From FEB-25 sp963726315 (lineage in GTDB: Bacteria; Chloroflexota; Anaerolineae; Anaerolineales; UBA4823): 64,000 nt of DNA. Where the stretch lies: positions 1 through 64,000 of the forward strand of contig CAVSBZ010000004.1 of assembly GCA_963726315.1 (NCBI GenBank), read 5' to 3'. Made by a program: the position numbers and the translations under genes. Numbering within the stretch: the stretch's first letter is position 1; each line of letters starts with the position of its first letter. This document shows positions 1 to 9,079 of the stretch, in pieces. The notes under the pieces were generated by a model, which had not been told where the DNA came from, did not search any database, and worked only from the letters and a program-made list of their open reading frames with translations.

Positions 1-115
1 CCCCAATGGACAGGACTGCAGGCTACCTTCCCTCGTTTATAAAACTAACGATTTTATTCTCACATCTATCCCACATTGGTGCAGAAGTGGTGCAGATCAA
101 TTTTGGACGCAATAC
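1..115. repeat. Diverged intergenic repeat, copy 1
   Basis: About 105 bases here resemble bases 7821-7935. The shared core runs TTCCCTC, then TTTATA, then ACGATTTTATTC, then CACA and a GGTGCA close to CAATTTT, in the same order and with near-identical spacing (roughly three of four bases match by eye). Both copies are in the same orientation and lie in gene-free DNA. The left edge may run out of the window. No open frame is conserved between the two copies, so this is noncoding repeat DNA of unknown role. Confidence 0.55.
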
Positions 116-709
116 TACTTGATGCATTTTGGAGACATGTTGGATAAATTCTCATTCCCATACAGGATATTATTGATTGTGAAACACAATATGTATGGTA
201 TGGACATTTATTGTTCGGCTTCGGATCAGACGGTTGTGCGCAGTCCCGAATGCTGTTGTTGGGAGGTTCGCATCCCCAGCAAGCAAAGCGGGTCACAAGA
301 AGATCAATATATTCAGAAAACGCCAGACCAGCCTCCAATTCTTACACTGGAGGCCGATTGTTGGTACCATTTGATAGTCATTCTTGCAGCAATAGAATCA
401 GCCTTTGTGAAATAATCGAAAACTGCTGGAAAATCGCAACGTTTGCATAAGTGTTAGCCGGAAACTGATATTTTTTCGAAATATTTGCATAGATGTTTGC
501 TGTGTCTTCGGGATATCGTATAAAATAGATATGCAAGCATTTATTGGGTTTTTTTCTTACCCTAATCGGGGATAAATGAGGAGCATTCTAGTGGATTACA
601 TAATAGTCCATTCCCATGCATCAGGTTGAAAAATACTATTTCAGACAAAGTGAACTAAAAATACGTCATTATCCTTTCATAAAAATCAATGATCAGAAAG
701 GCTCCTAAT
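116..709. other. Gene-free stretch before the first secreted protein
   Basis: Several overlapping frames of 60-100 codons exist on both strands, but none has a ribosome-binding site or a recognisable domain, and their compositions (rich in Cys, His, Trp, Ser) look like chance translation. The downstream end must hold the promoter of the gene starting at 710. No convincing promoter hexamer pair could be picked. Confidence 0.4.
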
Positions 710-3700
710 ATGTACACAAAAAAATTCTTACGTATCATAATTACCCTGGCAGTGATCTTACAATTTATCATATCTTTTGAAGGCCCTGTGCGGGCTGCAG
801 CTGTTAATAGATCAGCAATCGGGGAACCATTAAATACTGATATATCAATAAAATCCCCGTTTGTTGTCCCTCCCCTTGGAACAGCCAGAGAAATAAACCA
901 TTTTGAAGGCAGGACAATAGAAGAGACCACCTTGTCGGTATCCATTTTGAGCTCACCCCGGGCGATTCTCGACTCAAACGATCCCAGAGGAGACGATGGA
1001 CCGGTACCCCAGGTGTTCGTGGTGGAGGGACAGGTGAAGAATGTTGGAGCTTCACTGGCGACCAATGTCATCTTTACCCTGGATTACAACGAAGACCCCG
1101 ATAATGAATGGATACTACTACCTGGAGAAGATCCCGAACGCAGAATCAAATCTCTTGCTCCAGGTGCAGAATATCATGCATACTGGTTTGCACGTTATGC
1201 CCTGGTACCCAATTCTCCACATCTTTATACAATTTCTGCCGTTGCAGATAATGCACCCTTGGTATCCACGTCGGACAACTTCTATGGCAATCCACAGCCT
1301 GGCTATACGGTTGAGACCAGCACTGCATTGAGCACAGGCAATAGTGGCATCGCCAGTATCAGTACCGATATCATCGTTGGGGTTGAGTTCACTGTAACAG
1401 TGACCTATGACCTGGGTACGAATCCACAAAATTTACTCTTCAGCCCGGTGGGAAATTCTAATTTTAAGCCGGCTGGGTATCGATTGTCATCTACCTCGGT
1501 TCAATTTTATGATGATGCCAGGACATGGCAGGAGACAGTAGCGGATCGGCTGTTCTTCCCAGAGCTGGACATTCGTGCTCAAAATGCCCTGGTGACATTT
1601 ACCTTCCTCGACTTATTGGCCGAAAATACTTACCTCTGCCCTTACGTTGGAGTCGACTATTCTACCAACCGGAAATACGACCAATTCTATTGTGATCCAG
1701 ATCACGGTACGGCTATTCCACTCGAGGGAACATTGATCTTTTCGATGGATAAACTAGCCAGCAGCGATGCGATCGAACAAGGAGAAGTCCTGACCTATAC
1801 GATTTACTATTCCAACACGGGCAGCCTGGCCTTGTCATACGTGTGGATCTGGGATGACATCGATACTTCTCTCGGTTCGGTGATTACTCCGACGATTAAT
1901 CCACCTCCCGACCCAGCCGAAACCAATGGGAACCGGGTGGCATGGTATCTCAACCATGTCCCTGCCAAAGGGCAGCCAGGCAGCTCAGGGATGCTCACAT
2001 TTTCTTTCTTGGTTGATGGTGCGGGTCAGGATATCGCTGATGATGCACCATTAATTAATATCGCAAATTTCGGGATCAACCCCGGAAGCTTACCACATAA
2101 CCCGGCATTATCAGATATTGTAACAACAATCGTCAACGCTCCAATGATCAATGCAACGAAAACGGATGGGACAGACTTTGCCGAGCCTGGCGATCTTTTA
2201 AACTACACGGTTCAAGCCAGTAACTATGGATCTGTGACAGCACATGGGGTGGTAATCACCGATGTGCTTCCCACCGAATTAACCCTGGTCAGGCTTCCAA
2301 ATCCCCCTCCCGATATCCAGAATGGTCAGACTTTGGTCTGGAACAACCTGGGACCGATCGCGCCGGAGGGGAATGTCTTCATTCGTATCCCGGTAAGGGT
2401 TAATGATAAAACCCCATTAGGAACTATCTTGACTAACACCTTGGCGGTAGAGTATTCAAACCCTGTCGGGCATTTGTATAACCTACAGACTGCATCAGAC
2501 ACGACCACGGTCATCGCACCGCTATTTACCGTCAGTAAGAGTGCCTTTCCCGATCCTGTATACGCCGGGCAACCCATCATTTATACGATTGCATATGCAA
2601 ACAATGGAACAGCAGAGGCGACCAATACGGTCATCACAGATACTGTGCCACTGAATACAAATTATCAATCATGTGGTGGCGCTCAGTGTAGCAATAACGG
2701 TGGGGTCGTGACCTGGCAGCTGGGCAATGTACCCGAAAATTCAAACGGGACGGTCAGTTATACTGTATTGGTAAATGGTTCTCTACCCAAGGGAAGTATG
2801 ATCTATAACGATCATTATGGAATTGTGTCCGACCAAACATACTTCATAGCTGGCGCTCCTGTGATAACACCGGTTAACATGGATGCCGACCTGGTGATAG
2901 ACAAATCCAGCACGCCCAATCCGGTAAAGGCCGGAGAATTGTTGACTTATACGCTCAACATAGGCAATCTGGGTCCATCCATAGCTGAAAACGTGATCAT
3001 CACCGATGAGCTACCGGCTAATGTCACCTTCGATAGCATCGTCAGCCAACCTCCCTACCTCTCAGGTCCGGTCCAGATCGGGCAGACACTCACATGGACT
3101 ACACCAGCACTATCGGATGGAGAAACCGGAGCCATTATCTTTACGGTATTGGTGGATCCAACTGCTATTGATCCATTAGCGAACATAGCTAGCATCAGCA
3201 GCACCACTGCGGATTTGGATATAGCCAACAATCAAGATATCGAGCATACCCTGATCAATTCTCCAAACCTGGCTAATATCTATGGATGGGTGTATGGAGA
3301 TACAAACGGCAATGGGGTCAAAGATCCAGGTGAGATCGGTATCCCCGATGTAGTGATAACCATGGATGGGGTAATAACAGCCATAACTGAATCGGATGGC
3401 TGGTATAGTTACATCACCGATGTAGAGGGAACTCATATTCTGGTGGAAACGGATCCTGTCGGATACTTCTCCACAACACCTAATGAGATGCAAGTAATTG
3501 TGAGCCTGGGTAACAGCTATCGAGTGGACTTTGGTGATTACGCTTTGTGTACCTGCCCGCCGGATGATTTCGAGAACGATGATTTACAGGCTGAAGCAAA
3601 ACCGATTTCAATCGGAGTGTGGAACGCGCAGGAACGCACTTTTTGCGACGATGCAACCGACTGGATCACCTTCACGGCGCAGACTGGAGGAGTTTATACC

Positions 3701-4432
3701 ATCACGACCGATTTATACGGTCAGCGTGCAGACACCTTCCTTTCACTCTATGATACCGATGGAGGCACCCTTCTGGCAGCAAATGATGATTACCGCGGCG
3801 CGCCTGATTATTCATCCCAAATTATTTGGCAGGCACCTGTGTCTGGTATTTATTTTATACAGGTGACGAACCGGGCTGGTTTGATCTGCTGCCAGACAAA
3901 TTATCGGGTTTGGGTTTCAGGTATATCCCAAATCAGACAGCAATACTTCCTTCCGATGATCAACAAGATTCCCCAAAATAAATCTAATGGAATTATTGAA
4001 ACGCCATTGGCGAGTCCTGAAGGAGTAATCTTCCATTTGTGCCCTGATACCTATGAAGTGGATGATACTTGGGAGCAGGCGAGGACGATTGTTCCGGGAG
4101 AGCTGCAAGTGCATTCTTTTGATAGCAACCCGCTGATTTATTCAGCCGATAAAGATGTTGTTGGTTTTGATGTGCAAGCCAATGATGTGGTTACTTTCAC
4201 GGTGGAATTCACAAATACACAGACGCTTCTGGAGCTGTTTGATGAGAACGGGAATGCACTGGAAATTACCGGAACCACCCAGATCGTCTGGCAGGTGACC
4301 GAAGCAGGTCACTATTACCTGAGTGTCAGTCCCTTGGTGGAAACATTTGGCTGTTCAGACGTCGTTAGTTATCAAATAAGTATGGATATACACAGGCTGC
4401 CAAGGATCTACCTGCCTTTGATCACCCGTTGA
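710..4432 (+). CDS. Large secreted DUF11 / SdrD-B-like / PPC-domain protein
   Basis: Predicted exported surface or extracellular protein of about 1240 residues. The start at 710 is preferred over the in-frame ATG at 689 because AGAAAGG lies about 9 bases upstream. A signal peptide follows (basic YTKKFLR, a hydrophobic stretch, then VRAAA). The middle holds at least three DUF11-type repeats, each with a Y-T-(I/V/L) strand, a V(I/V)ITD(V/T/E)(L/V)P signature and a Thr-rich edge. An SdrD-B-like module follows (GDTNGNGVKDPGE, a likely calcium-binding loop), then two pre-peptidase C-terminal (PPC) jelly-roll domains around residues 945-1070 and 1110-1230, each opened by a (F/Y)E.DD motif. A QYFLPMINK segment lies between the PPC domains, and the chain ends in RIYLPLITR. 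No catalytic domain is visible, so adhesion or cell-surface structure is inferred. It stands alone and is followed by a hairpin. Confidence 0.85.
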   Translation: MYTKKFLRIIITLAVILQFIISFEGPVRAAAVNRSAIGEPLNTDISIKSPFVVPPLGTAREINHFEGRTIEETTLSVSILSSPRAILDSNDPRGDDGPVPQVFVVEGQVKNVGASLATNVIFTLDYNEDPDNEWILLPGEDPERRIKSLAPGAEYHAYWFARYALVPNSPHLYTISAVADNAPLVSTSDNFYGNPQPGYTVETSTALSTGNSGIASISTDIIVGVEFTVTVTYDLGTNPQNLLFSPVGNSNFKPAGYRLSSTSVQFYDDARTWQETVADRLFFPELDIRAQNALVTFTFLDLLAENTYLCPYVGVDYSTNRKYDQFYCDPDHGTAIPLEGTLIFSMDKLASSDAIEQGEVLTYTIYYSNTGSLALSYVWIWDDIDTSLGSVITPTINPPPDPAETNGNRVAWYLNHVPAKGQPGSSGMLTFSFLVDGAGQDIADDAPLINIANFGINPGSLPHNPALSDIVTTIVNAPMINATKTDGTDFAEPGDLLNYTVQASNYGSVTAHGVVITDVLPTELTLVRLPNPPPDIQNGQTLVWNNLGPIAPEGNVFIRIPVRVNDKTPLGTILTNTLAVEYSNPVGHLYNLQTASDTTTVIAPLFTVSKSAFPDPVYAGQPIIYTIAYANNGTAEATNTVITDTVPLNTNYQSCGGAQCSNNGGVVTWQLGNVPENSNGTVSYTVLVNGSLPKGSMIYNDHYGIVSDQTYFIAGAPVITPVNMDADLVIDKSSTPNPVKAGELLTYTLNIGNLGPSIAENVIITDELPANVTFDSIVSQPPYLSGPVQIGQTLTWTTPALSDGETGAIIFTVLVDPTAIDPLANIASISSTTADLDIANNQDIEHTLINSPNLANIYGWVYGDTNGNGVKDPGEIGIPDVVITMDGVITAITESDGWYSYITDVEGTHILVETDPVGYFSTTPNEMQVIVSLGNSYRVDFGDYALCTCPPDDFENDDLQAEAKPISIGVWNAQERTFCDDATDWITFTAQTGGVYTITTDLYGQRADTFLSLYDTDGGTLLAANDDYRGAPDYSSQIIWQAPVSGIYFIQVTNRAGLICCQTNYRVWVSGISQIRQQYFLPMINKIPQNKSNGIIETPLASPEGVIFHLCPDTYEVDDTWEQARTIVPGELQVHSFDSNPLIYSADKDVVGFDVQANDVVTFTVEFTNTQTLLELFDENGNALEITGTTQIVWQVTEAGHYYLSVSPLVETFGCSDVVSYQISMDIHRLPRIYLPLITR

Positions 4433-4444
4433 GCGGTCTTTTAA

Positions 4445-4477
4445 ACCCAGGGATTGGTATTATCCCAATCCCTGGGT
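4445..4477 (+). terminator. Hairpin terminator after the DUF11 protein
   Basis: A perfect 13-base-pair stem (ACCCAGGGATTGG against CCAATCCCTGGGT, loop of 7) begins 12 bases after the stop codon. The tail AGATTTAG has only a weak T run, so the stem is clear but factor-independent termination is less certain. Confidence 0.7.
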
Positions 4478-4939
4478 AGATTTAGTCTGGTGATTCTCTT
4501 CTTATAAAATATTCATTCAACGACTATACGCATATCCTGGAAGCATATCGCACAAATATCAATATACTTGCCCTTAGATAAATTCCTTCCGGTACGTCCC
4601 GGTTTGAGTATGCGATAGCCGTCACGATGAACACTTTTTTCTCCAATCTGCGATCTATAGTAACTGGCAAATTAAGACTTAAATCAATCTCTAATTCACT
4701 CGATCACTTAAATCTCCGTATATGCGGGATCACAGGTGGATTTCCCTCATTATAAAATATACTATTTTTCCCCCTATCTAGATTTTATTCTTGTACTCAG
4801 CGGGTAGGAAAATAAAGTAGCCGATAATATTATTACTTCTTCTGATTGATTTACCCAGCCTTATATCAATAAGTTATAATTTCCTGACTTACTACCGGAT
4901 GTCTTTCAACATATTCAATTAGTGTCGCAACCATTTTAA
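4478..4939. other. Gene-free stretch between the DUF11 protein and larE
   Basis: No frame with a ribosome-binding site or family resemblance is visible on either strand. A short segment near 4740-4795 (TTTCCCTC, ATTATAAAATATACTA, GATTTTATTC) faintly resembles the core of the repeat at 1-115 and 7821-7935, but is too short to call. Confidence 0.35.
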
Positions 4940-4957
4940 TGACGTGAATGGACGTCA
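4940..4957. promoter_or_regulatory. Inverted repeat upstream of larE (possible operator)
   Basis: The perfect dyad TGACGT-N6-ACGTCA ends 39 bases before the larE start codon. This spacing suits a repressor or activator site in the promoter region of the lar operon. No regulator gene lies beside it, so the binding protein is unknown and the assignment rests only on symmetry and position. Confidence 0.35.
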
Positions 4958-4996
4958 GGTAATTTGACCTCAAATAAGTAAAGGATAATTAACGGT

Positions 4997-5797
4997 ATGA
5001 CGGCTGAAGAGAAATATGAAAATCTAAAGAATTTGATTCAAGAGATGCAAAGAGTGATCGTGGCGTTTTCCGGAGGAGTTGATAGCTCGTTACTGCTTAA
5101 AATTGCGTTCGATGTCCTTGACGAGCAAGCTATTGCCATTACTTCAGTCTCACCAAGTATGCCAAAAACCGAATTAAATAACGCTCGAATTATTGCAGAT
5201 TTTATTGGTGCAAAGCATTTATTATTTGAAGGCCATGAATTAGAAGAACAGAACTATATTCAAAATTCCCCCGACAGGTGTTACTTCTGTAAGCAGGATG
5301 TTTATACCCATATCATCGAATACTCCCATCAATATGGTTATCGATACATTCTAGATGGTACCAATGCCGATGACATAGGCGACCATCGCCCCGGCAGAAA
5401 GGCGGCCTTAGAAAAAGGTGTTCGCAGCCCGCTTCTTGAGGTTGGTTTAACCAAAGCTGACATTCGAGTCCTTGCGCATCGATTTGGGCTGTCGAATTGG
5501 AACAAGCCTTCTGCGGCGTGTTTGTCATCAAGAATCCCATATGGAACCCCGATTGATCGAAATAAGCTAAATCAAATTGAGCAAGCAGAGGATTTACTGC
5601 ACAAAATGGGTTTCACACAAGTCAGAGTTCGCTACCACGATCAAATCGCCCGAATTGAAATTGAACCCTCTAATTTTAAATTAGCCCTAAAAAAACATCT
5701 CGAAATTTCAAGCGAACTCAGATCATTAGGTTTTTCATATGTCACTCTTGACCTGGATGGTTTCCGTTCTGGCAGTATGAATGAGGTATTGGAATAG
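4997..5797 (+). CDS. larE: LarE, ATP-dependent sulfur transferase of nickel-pincer cofactor synthesis
   Basis: LarE adenylates a carboxylate of pyridinium-3,5-biscarboxylic acid mononucleotide and converts it to a thiocarboxylate, in the cytoplasm. The 266-residue length is normal. The PP-loop ATP motif SGGVDSS lies at residues 25-31, followed by the family motifs DRCYFCK (93-99) and LDGTNADD (119-126). Cys175, in PSAACLSSR, aligns by position with the sacrificial Cys176 of the Lactobacillus plantarum enzyme, so a Cys-donating LarE rather than the iron-sulfur type is likely; this is inference. The start has AAAGGA about 10 bases upstream. It is the first gene of larE-larB-larC, and larB begins directly after its stop codon. 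Confidence 0.95.
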   Translation: MTAEEKYENLKNLIQEMQRVIVAFSGGVDSSLLLKIAFDVLDEQAIAITSVSPSMPKTELNNARIIADFIGAKHLLFEGHELEEQNYIQNSPDRCYFCKQDVYTHIIEYSHQYGYRYILDGTNADDIGDHRPGRKAALEKGVRSPLLEVGLTKADIRVLAHRFGLSNWNKPSAACLSSRIPYGTPIDRNKLNQIEQAEDLLHKMGFTQVRVRYHDQIARIEIEPSNFKLALKKHLEISSELRSLGFSYVTLDLDGFRSGSMNEVLE

Positions 5798-6073
5798 ATG
5801 GAAAATTTAAATTTACGGCAGATACTATCAGATCTGTCCAACCATAAAATCGACCTTGAAAGCGCGATGAATTTACTTCGCGATTTCCCATATGCTGATT
5901 TAGGTTATGCCCGCCTGGATATTCATCGTTTATTGCGCAAAGGCTCTGGCGAAGTCGTTTTTTGCGAGCATAAGACCCCAGAACAAGTGGTATCTATATT
6001 CGAAAGGATGAAGCAAACGCATGCCCGAGTGATGGGAACTCGAGTTTCGGAGGAGATGGCCAAGGAGATTTAA
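5798..6073 (+). CDS. larB: LarB, N-terminal part (ends at an in-frame TAA)
   Basis: LarB carboxylates nicotinic acid adenine dinucleotide at C5 and releases AMP, giving the biscarboxylate substrate of LarE. This 91-codon piece is the LarB N-terminal region: Y-A-(D)-L-G-Y-A-R-L-D, H-R, then GEVVFCEHKTPEQV and the RVMGTRVSEE segment. It ends in TAA at 6071-6073, but the same frame continues with family-like sequence at 6074-6586, so this is a single-base nonsense change and not a frameshift. Its ATG follows the larE stop immediately, suggesting translational coupling. Either the base is wrong or larB is inactivated. Confidence 0.85.
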   Translation: MENLNLRQILSDLSNHKIDLESAMNLLRDFPYADLGYARLDIHRLLRKGSGEVVFCEHKTPEQVVSIFERMKQTHARVMGTRVSEEMAKEI

Positions 6074-6586
6074 ATAAATTTACCAGAAATCCATTATGAC
6101 CAGGTATCGCACATAATTACTTTGATCAATGATCAAAACAATACTATTTTCGATGAGAATCAATTTACGGTGGTTCTTACAGCGGGTACTGCTGATATTC
6201 CGGTTGCTGAGGAAGCTGCTCAAACCTTGGAATTCTTATGTCAAAGAGTGGCAAGAATATATGATGTTGGTGTTGCTGGATTGCACCGTTTGTTAGACCA
6301 GAAAGACATCTTGATGTCTGCGGATGTGATCATTTCGGTCGCAGGGATGGAGGGAGCGCTTACCAGCGTGGTGGCTGGTCTGGTTGCAGCTCCTGTAATT
6401 GGTGTCCCAACGAGTGTTGGTTACGGAGCCAGCTTCCGTGGTTTGGCAGCATTGTTATCCATGTTAAATTCATGTGCACCTGGTGTTGCAGTGGTTAATA
6501 TTGACAACGGCTTCGGTGCAGCCCAAATGGCGTTTGCCATATTAGAGCGGATAAGAGCTCAGTCTCAAAAGGATGCAGATAAATGA
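6074..6586 (+). CDS. larB: LarB, C-terminal catalytic part (after the in-frame stop)
   Basis: This continues the frame of 5798-6073 directly after the TAA. It is the PurE-like catalytic half of LarB: VVLTAGTADIPVAEEA, the VAGMEGAL loop, GVPTSVGYGASF and SCAPGVAVVNIDNGFGA, the last carrying a conserved Cys thought to hold the substrate. An internal start such as the TTG at 6122 would leave out part of the fold. The TGA stop overlaps the larC start in ATGA, so the genes are translationally coupled. Joined to the first part the protein is about 262 residues, normal for LarB. Confidence 0.85.
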   Translation: MNLPEIHYDQVSHIITLINDQNNTIFDENQFTVVLTAGTADIPVAEEAAQTLEFLCQRVARIYDVGVAGLHRLLDQKDILMSADVIISVAGMEGALTSVVAGLVAAPVIGVPTSVGYGASFRGLAALLSMLNSCAPGVAVVNIDNGFGAAQMAFAILERIRAQSQKDADK

Positions 6587-7773
6587 TGTTAGCCTATTTT
6601 GATTGTCCTGCAGGAATCAGTGGAGATATGCTCTTGGGCTCCTTGGTGGATTGCGGTGCATCTATCGACCAAATTAAGGATGGTCTAGCATTACTACCCA
6701 TAAATGAGTTTGAAATAACGGAAAAACGCATCTATAAATCCGGATTGGGTTGTACGCAAATCGAAGTCCTGGTAACAGACAAGGTTAAAGAACGCAGGCT
6801 GGCAGATATAATATCCCTTGTTGCTGAAAGTCAGCTACCTGAAACAGTAAAAGAAAAAGCGCTGGGTGTTTTTAAACGTATTGGCACGGTAGAAGCACAG
6901 ATCCACGGTGTGGATGTTGAAACCATCCATTTACACGAACTGGGCGGCCAGGACACGATTATCGATGTCGTCGGTACCTTTCTCGGTATGGAAATACTTG
7001 GTGTGGACAAGGTCTATGCATCACCTCTGCCTCTTGGCACAGGACATATCCAATCAGCACATGGGATCATCCCCCTACCTGCCCCTGCAACCCTGGCACT
7101 ATTGGAAGGTGTACCAGTCATTGGTAGTAAACTCAAGTATGAACTAGTGACCCCTACTGGTGCCGCCATATTAACCGGTTTAAAGCCTGAATTTGGCGTC
7201 ATTCCTCCCATGCGGTTGTTGAGAACTGGCTATGGTGCTGGAAAAATGGATCTGCCAATCCCGAATGTTCTACGCCTATTTCTTGGTGAAGGGAGCGATA
7301 ACCATCAGCCTGATTCTCCTTTCCAAAAAGAGGAACTAGTATGTATCGAGTCTAATATCGATAACATGAATCCGGAGATTTACTCTTATCTCACCGAACG
7401 GCTATTCGATGCAGGTGCTTTGGATGTCTCCCTCGTCCCGGTATATATGAAAAAGAATCGTCCTGGAACGGTAGTGAATGTGCTCTGTTCCGAAGAATCA
7501 GCTGAAAATTTAATCAATATATTGTTTTCCGAGACAACGACGTTAGGCGCCCGTAAATATATAGTCTGCAGGTACTCGGTTGAACGGTACATCACTTTAG
7601 TTAGCACTCCTTACGGGGATGTGAATGTGAAATTTTCCAGAAAAGGTGACAAATCCTGGAACTATGCTCCCGAATATGATGATTGCAGACGACTCGCGGC
7701 AAAGTTACACCTTCCAATTCTAAAAATATATCGAGCTGCGGAAATTGCAGCAGAAGAATATTTGAATACCTGA
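6583..7773 (+). CDS. larC: LarC, nickel insertase of pincer cofactor synthesis (single uninterrupted ORF)
   Basis: LarC is a CTP-dependent enzyme that inserts nickel into the bis-thiocarboxylated mononucleotide to complete the nickel-pincer cofactor. The 396-residue protein starts with the family signature YFDCPAGISGDMLLGSL and carries VETIHLHELGGQDTIIDVVG, VTPTGAAIL, RTGYGAGKMD and ESNIDNMNPE. In Lactobacillus plantarum LarC is made from two overlapping frames by programmed frameshifting; here both parts are in one frame. The start ATG overlaps the larB stop (ATGA); a second ATG follows at once. No larA or other obvious client enzyme is in the window. Confidence 0.94.
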   Translation: MMLAYFDCPAGISGDMLLGSLVDCGASIDQIKDGLALLPINEFEITEKRIYKSGLGCTQIEVLVTDKVKERRLADIISLVAESQLPETVKEKALGVFKRIGTVEAQIHGVDVETIHLHELGGQDTIIDVVGTFLGMEILGVDKVYASPLPLGTGHIQSAHGIIPLPAPATLALLEGVPVIGSKLKYELVTPTGAAILTGLKPEFGVIPPMRLLRTGYGAGKMDLPIPNVLRLFLGEGSDNHQPDSPFQKEELVCIESNIDNMNPEIYSYLTERLFDAGALDVSLVPVYMKKNRPGTVVNVLCSEESAENLINILFSETTTLGARKYIVCRYSVERYITLVSTPYGDVNVKFSRKGDKSWNYAPEYDDCRRLAAKLHLPILKIYRAAEIAAEEYLNT

Positions 7774-7820
7774 ATATTTCTTTTCAATATCTGGTGTTAT
7801 GATGTGGATCCATGTTATCT

Positions 7821-7935
7821 CCCCCTGGGAACAGGATAGAAGGTCGCATTCCCTCTTTTATATACTAAACGATTTTATTCACACATTTAACCCACAACAT
7901 TGCAACACTGGTGCAAGGCAATTTTTATCGCCATT
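7821..7935. repeat. Diverged intergenic repeat, copy 2
   Basis: Partner of bases 1-115, same orientation, 7.8 kb apart. Shared blocks in order are ACAGGA, TTCCCTC, TTTATA, ACGATTTTATTC, CACATTTA/CTATCCCACA and TGGTGCA followed by CAATTTT. It begins about 48 bases after the larC stop codon. No coding signal is shared between the copies. Confidence 0.55.
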
Positions 7936-8812
7936 GGTTAGTGGATATAGAACCACAATCGTTTCATCGGTAGCCGCATATACCATCATTAACCTTTAAG
8001 TGTCATCCGCGTGAACGCAGATTGTTGCACTCACCTGGCTCAAGGTCTCGATTTGACTCTGTTGGTGGCATGAGGTCATCCCCTGGTTTAGCCGCAGTTT
8101 GTTTACATATCAGGCGCAAGCCAATTTGATAATCTTGAGATGATCAAGACTGATCTCCTGTGGTCTAGATAAAAGTGTTCTTGAACTCGGCATATTGCCT
8201 AGTATGAAAATGTGGTATGGCACGACCAGAACAACCAGACCAAAAGTCGTTTCGATTTTGTTACCAGGAACACAAATAACCGCCTTACCTGGTTATCTAC
8301 AGGTGCCGCTTCATGAAGCATTTACAAAAATGGGACGAAGAACGGATCTAAATCCCTGGACAGTTTATCCGGGTCTTATAAATAACGGAGCCAAGAGGTC
8401 ATTATGCAAATGTGCTGTAATGTTGGCTGAACATAAGAAGACCGTGTTAGAAAGGGTGATCATTTCATTTTAAGTTCTAACTAAAGGACAGGAAATGTGA
8501 GCCGGCTCTCGCTTTCTTGGTTTGATCGACGAGTGGGGATTCTTCGATCAACCTGAACCGCGTTTGGCCTCGATACGATGGTTGCGGCTGATTAAATCGC
8601 TGGTGAGGACAATGCGAATATATCACTTCCAGCTTGGCACTACAGCCGAGTGAAATGCAGTATCGCTCCATCCACGCGCGGAGCCGAATATCGATTTCCG
8701 AGCGAAATCCGTACTCCGGTCGATGAATCAATTCTAATTATGCAGGTTAATGCCGAAGATTTTTTCTACCCACATAAATCTGCCCGAAAATTATAAGAAA
8801 TACTGTCTTAAT

Positions 8813-8917
8813 TTACTTTTTCGTCACCTGTAGATTTGTTTGCCATATCAGGTAGCCGATGAGCCCGAGCTCCACAATAATGAAAATGACCTTCCATATG
8901 AGACTTAATGGCAGCAT
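8813..8917 (-). CDS. Possible small membrane protein (34 residues)
   Basis: Reading the minus strand from ATG at 8917 gives a 34-residue peptide that is one long hydrophobic helix (MLPLSLIWKVIFIIVELGLIG) with a polar C-terminus ending in Lys-Lys. The frame is also open and hydrophobic further upstream (YYWSLLVGFI), to about 8932. A GGGTAATGATG that would make a good start lies one base out of frame near 8955, so the real protein could be about 47 residues with a frameshift, like other genes here. There is no good ribosome-binding site for the ATG used. No family is recognised. Confidence 0.3.
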   Translation of the reverse strand: MLPLSLIWKVIFIIVELGLIGYLIWQTNLQVTKK

Positions 8918-9079
8918 AATAAACCCAACCAAGAGAGACCAATAATATTTAAGACATCATTACCCTTAGAAATGGTAGAATTTATTTTTAGTAATAAAAC
9001 ACCGTCACTGAATTTGTATACGTCTATTCAGAACAATGCGAACTTCAAACAGCAAATAACATGATGAAAGCGGGGTTAT

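Larger units (their letters stand above)
7774..9079. other. Gene-poor 1.3 kb region with a repeat copy and possible gene remnants
   Basis: It holds the second repeat copy (7821-7935) and a candidate small membrane ORF on the minus strand (8813-8917). A plus-strand frame at about 8500-8650 reads like a protein fragment (FLGLIDEWGFFDQPEPRL), but it lacks a start and stops soon, so it could be a decayed gene; no family is recognised. Frames at 7799-7999, 8195-8473 (plus) and 8477-8731 (minus) lack ribosome-binding sites and family features. Confidence 0.4.

Noticed and set aside
66..450. Overlapping 79-98-codon frames on both strands near the window start
   Set aside because: No ribosome-binding sites, odd compositions, mutual overlap, and the region contains a noncoding repeat.
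8195..8473. 92-codon plus-strand frame
   Set aside because: No ribosome-binding site or domain, and composition resembling random translation.
8477..8731. 84-codon minus-strand frame and a plus-strand fragment FLGLIDEWGFFDQPEPRL
   Set aside because: Both cannot be real. The plus-strand piece looks more protein-like but lacks a start and a partner; it is kept only as a possible remnant in the region note.
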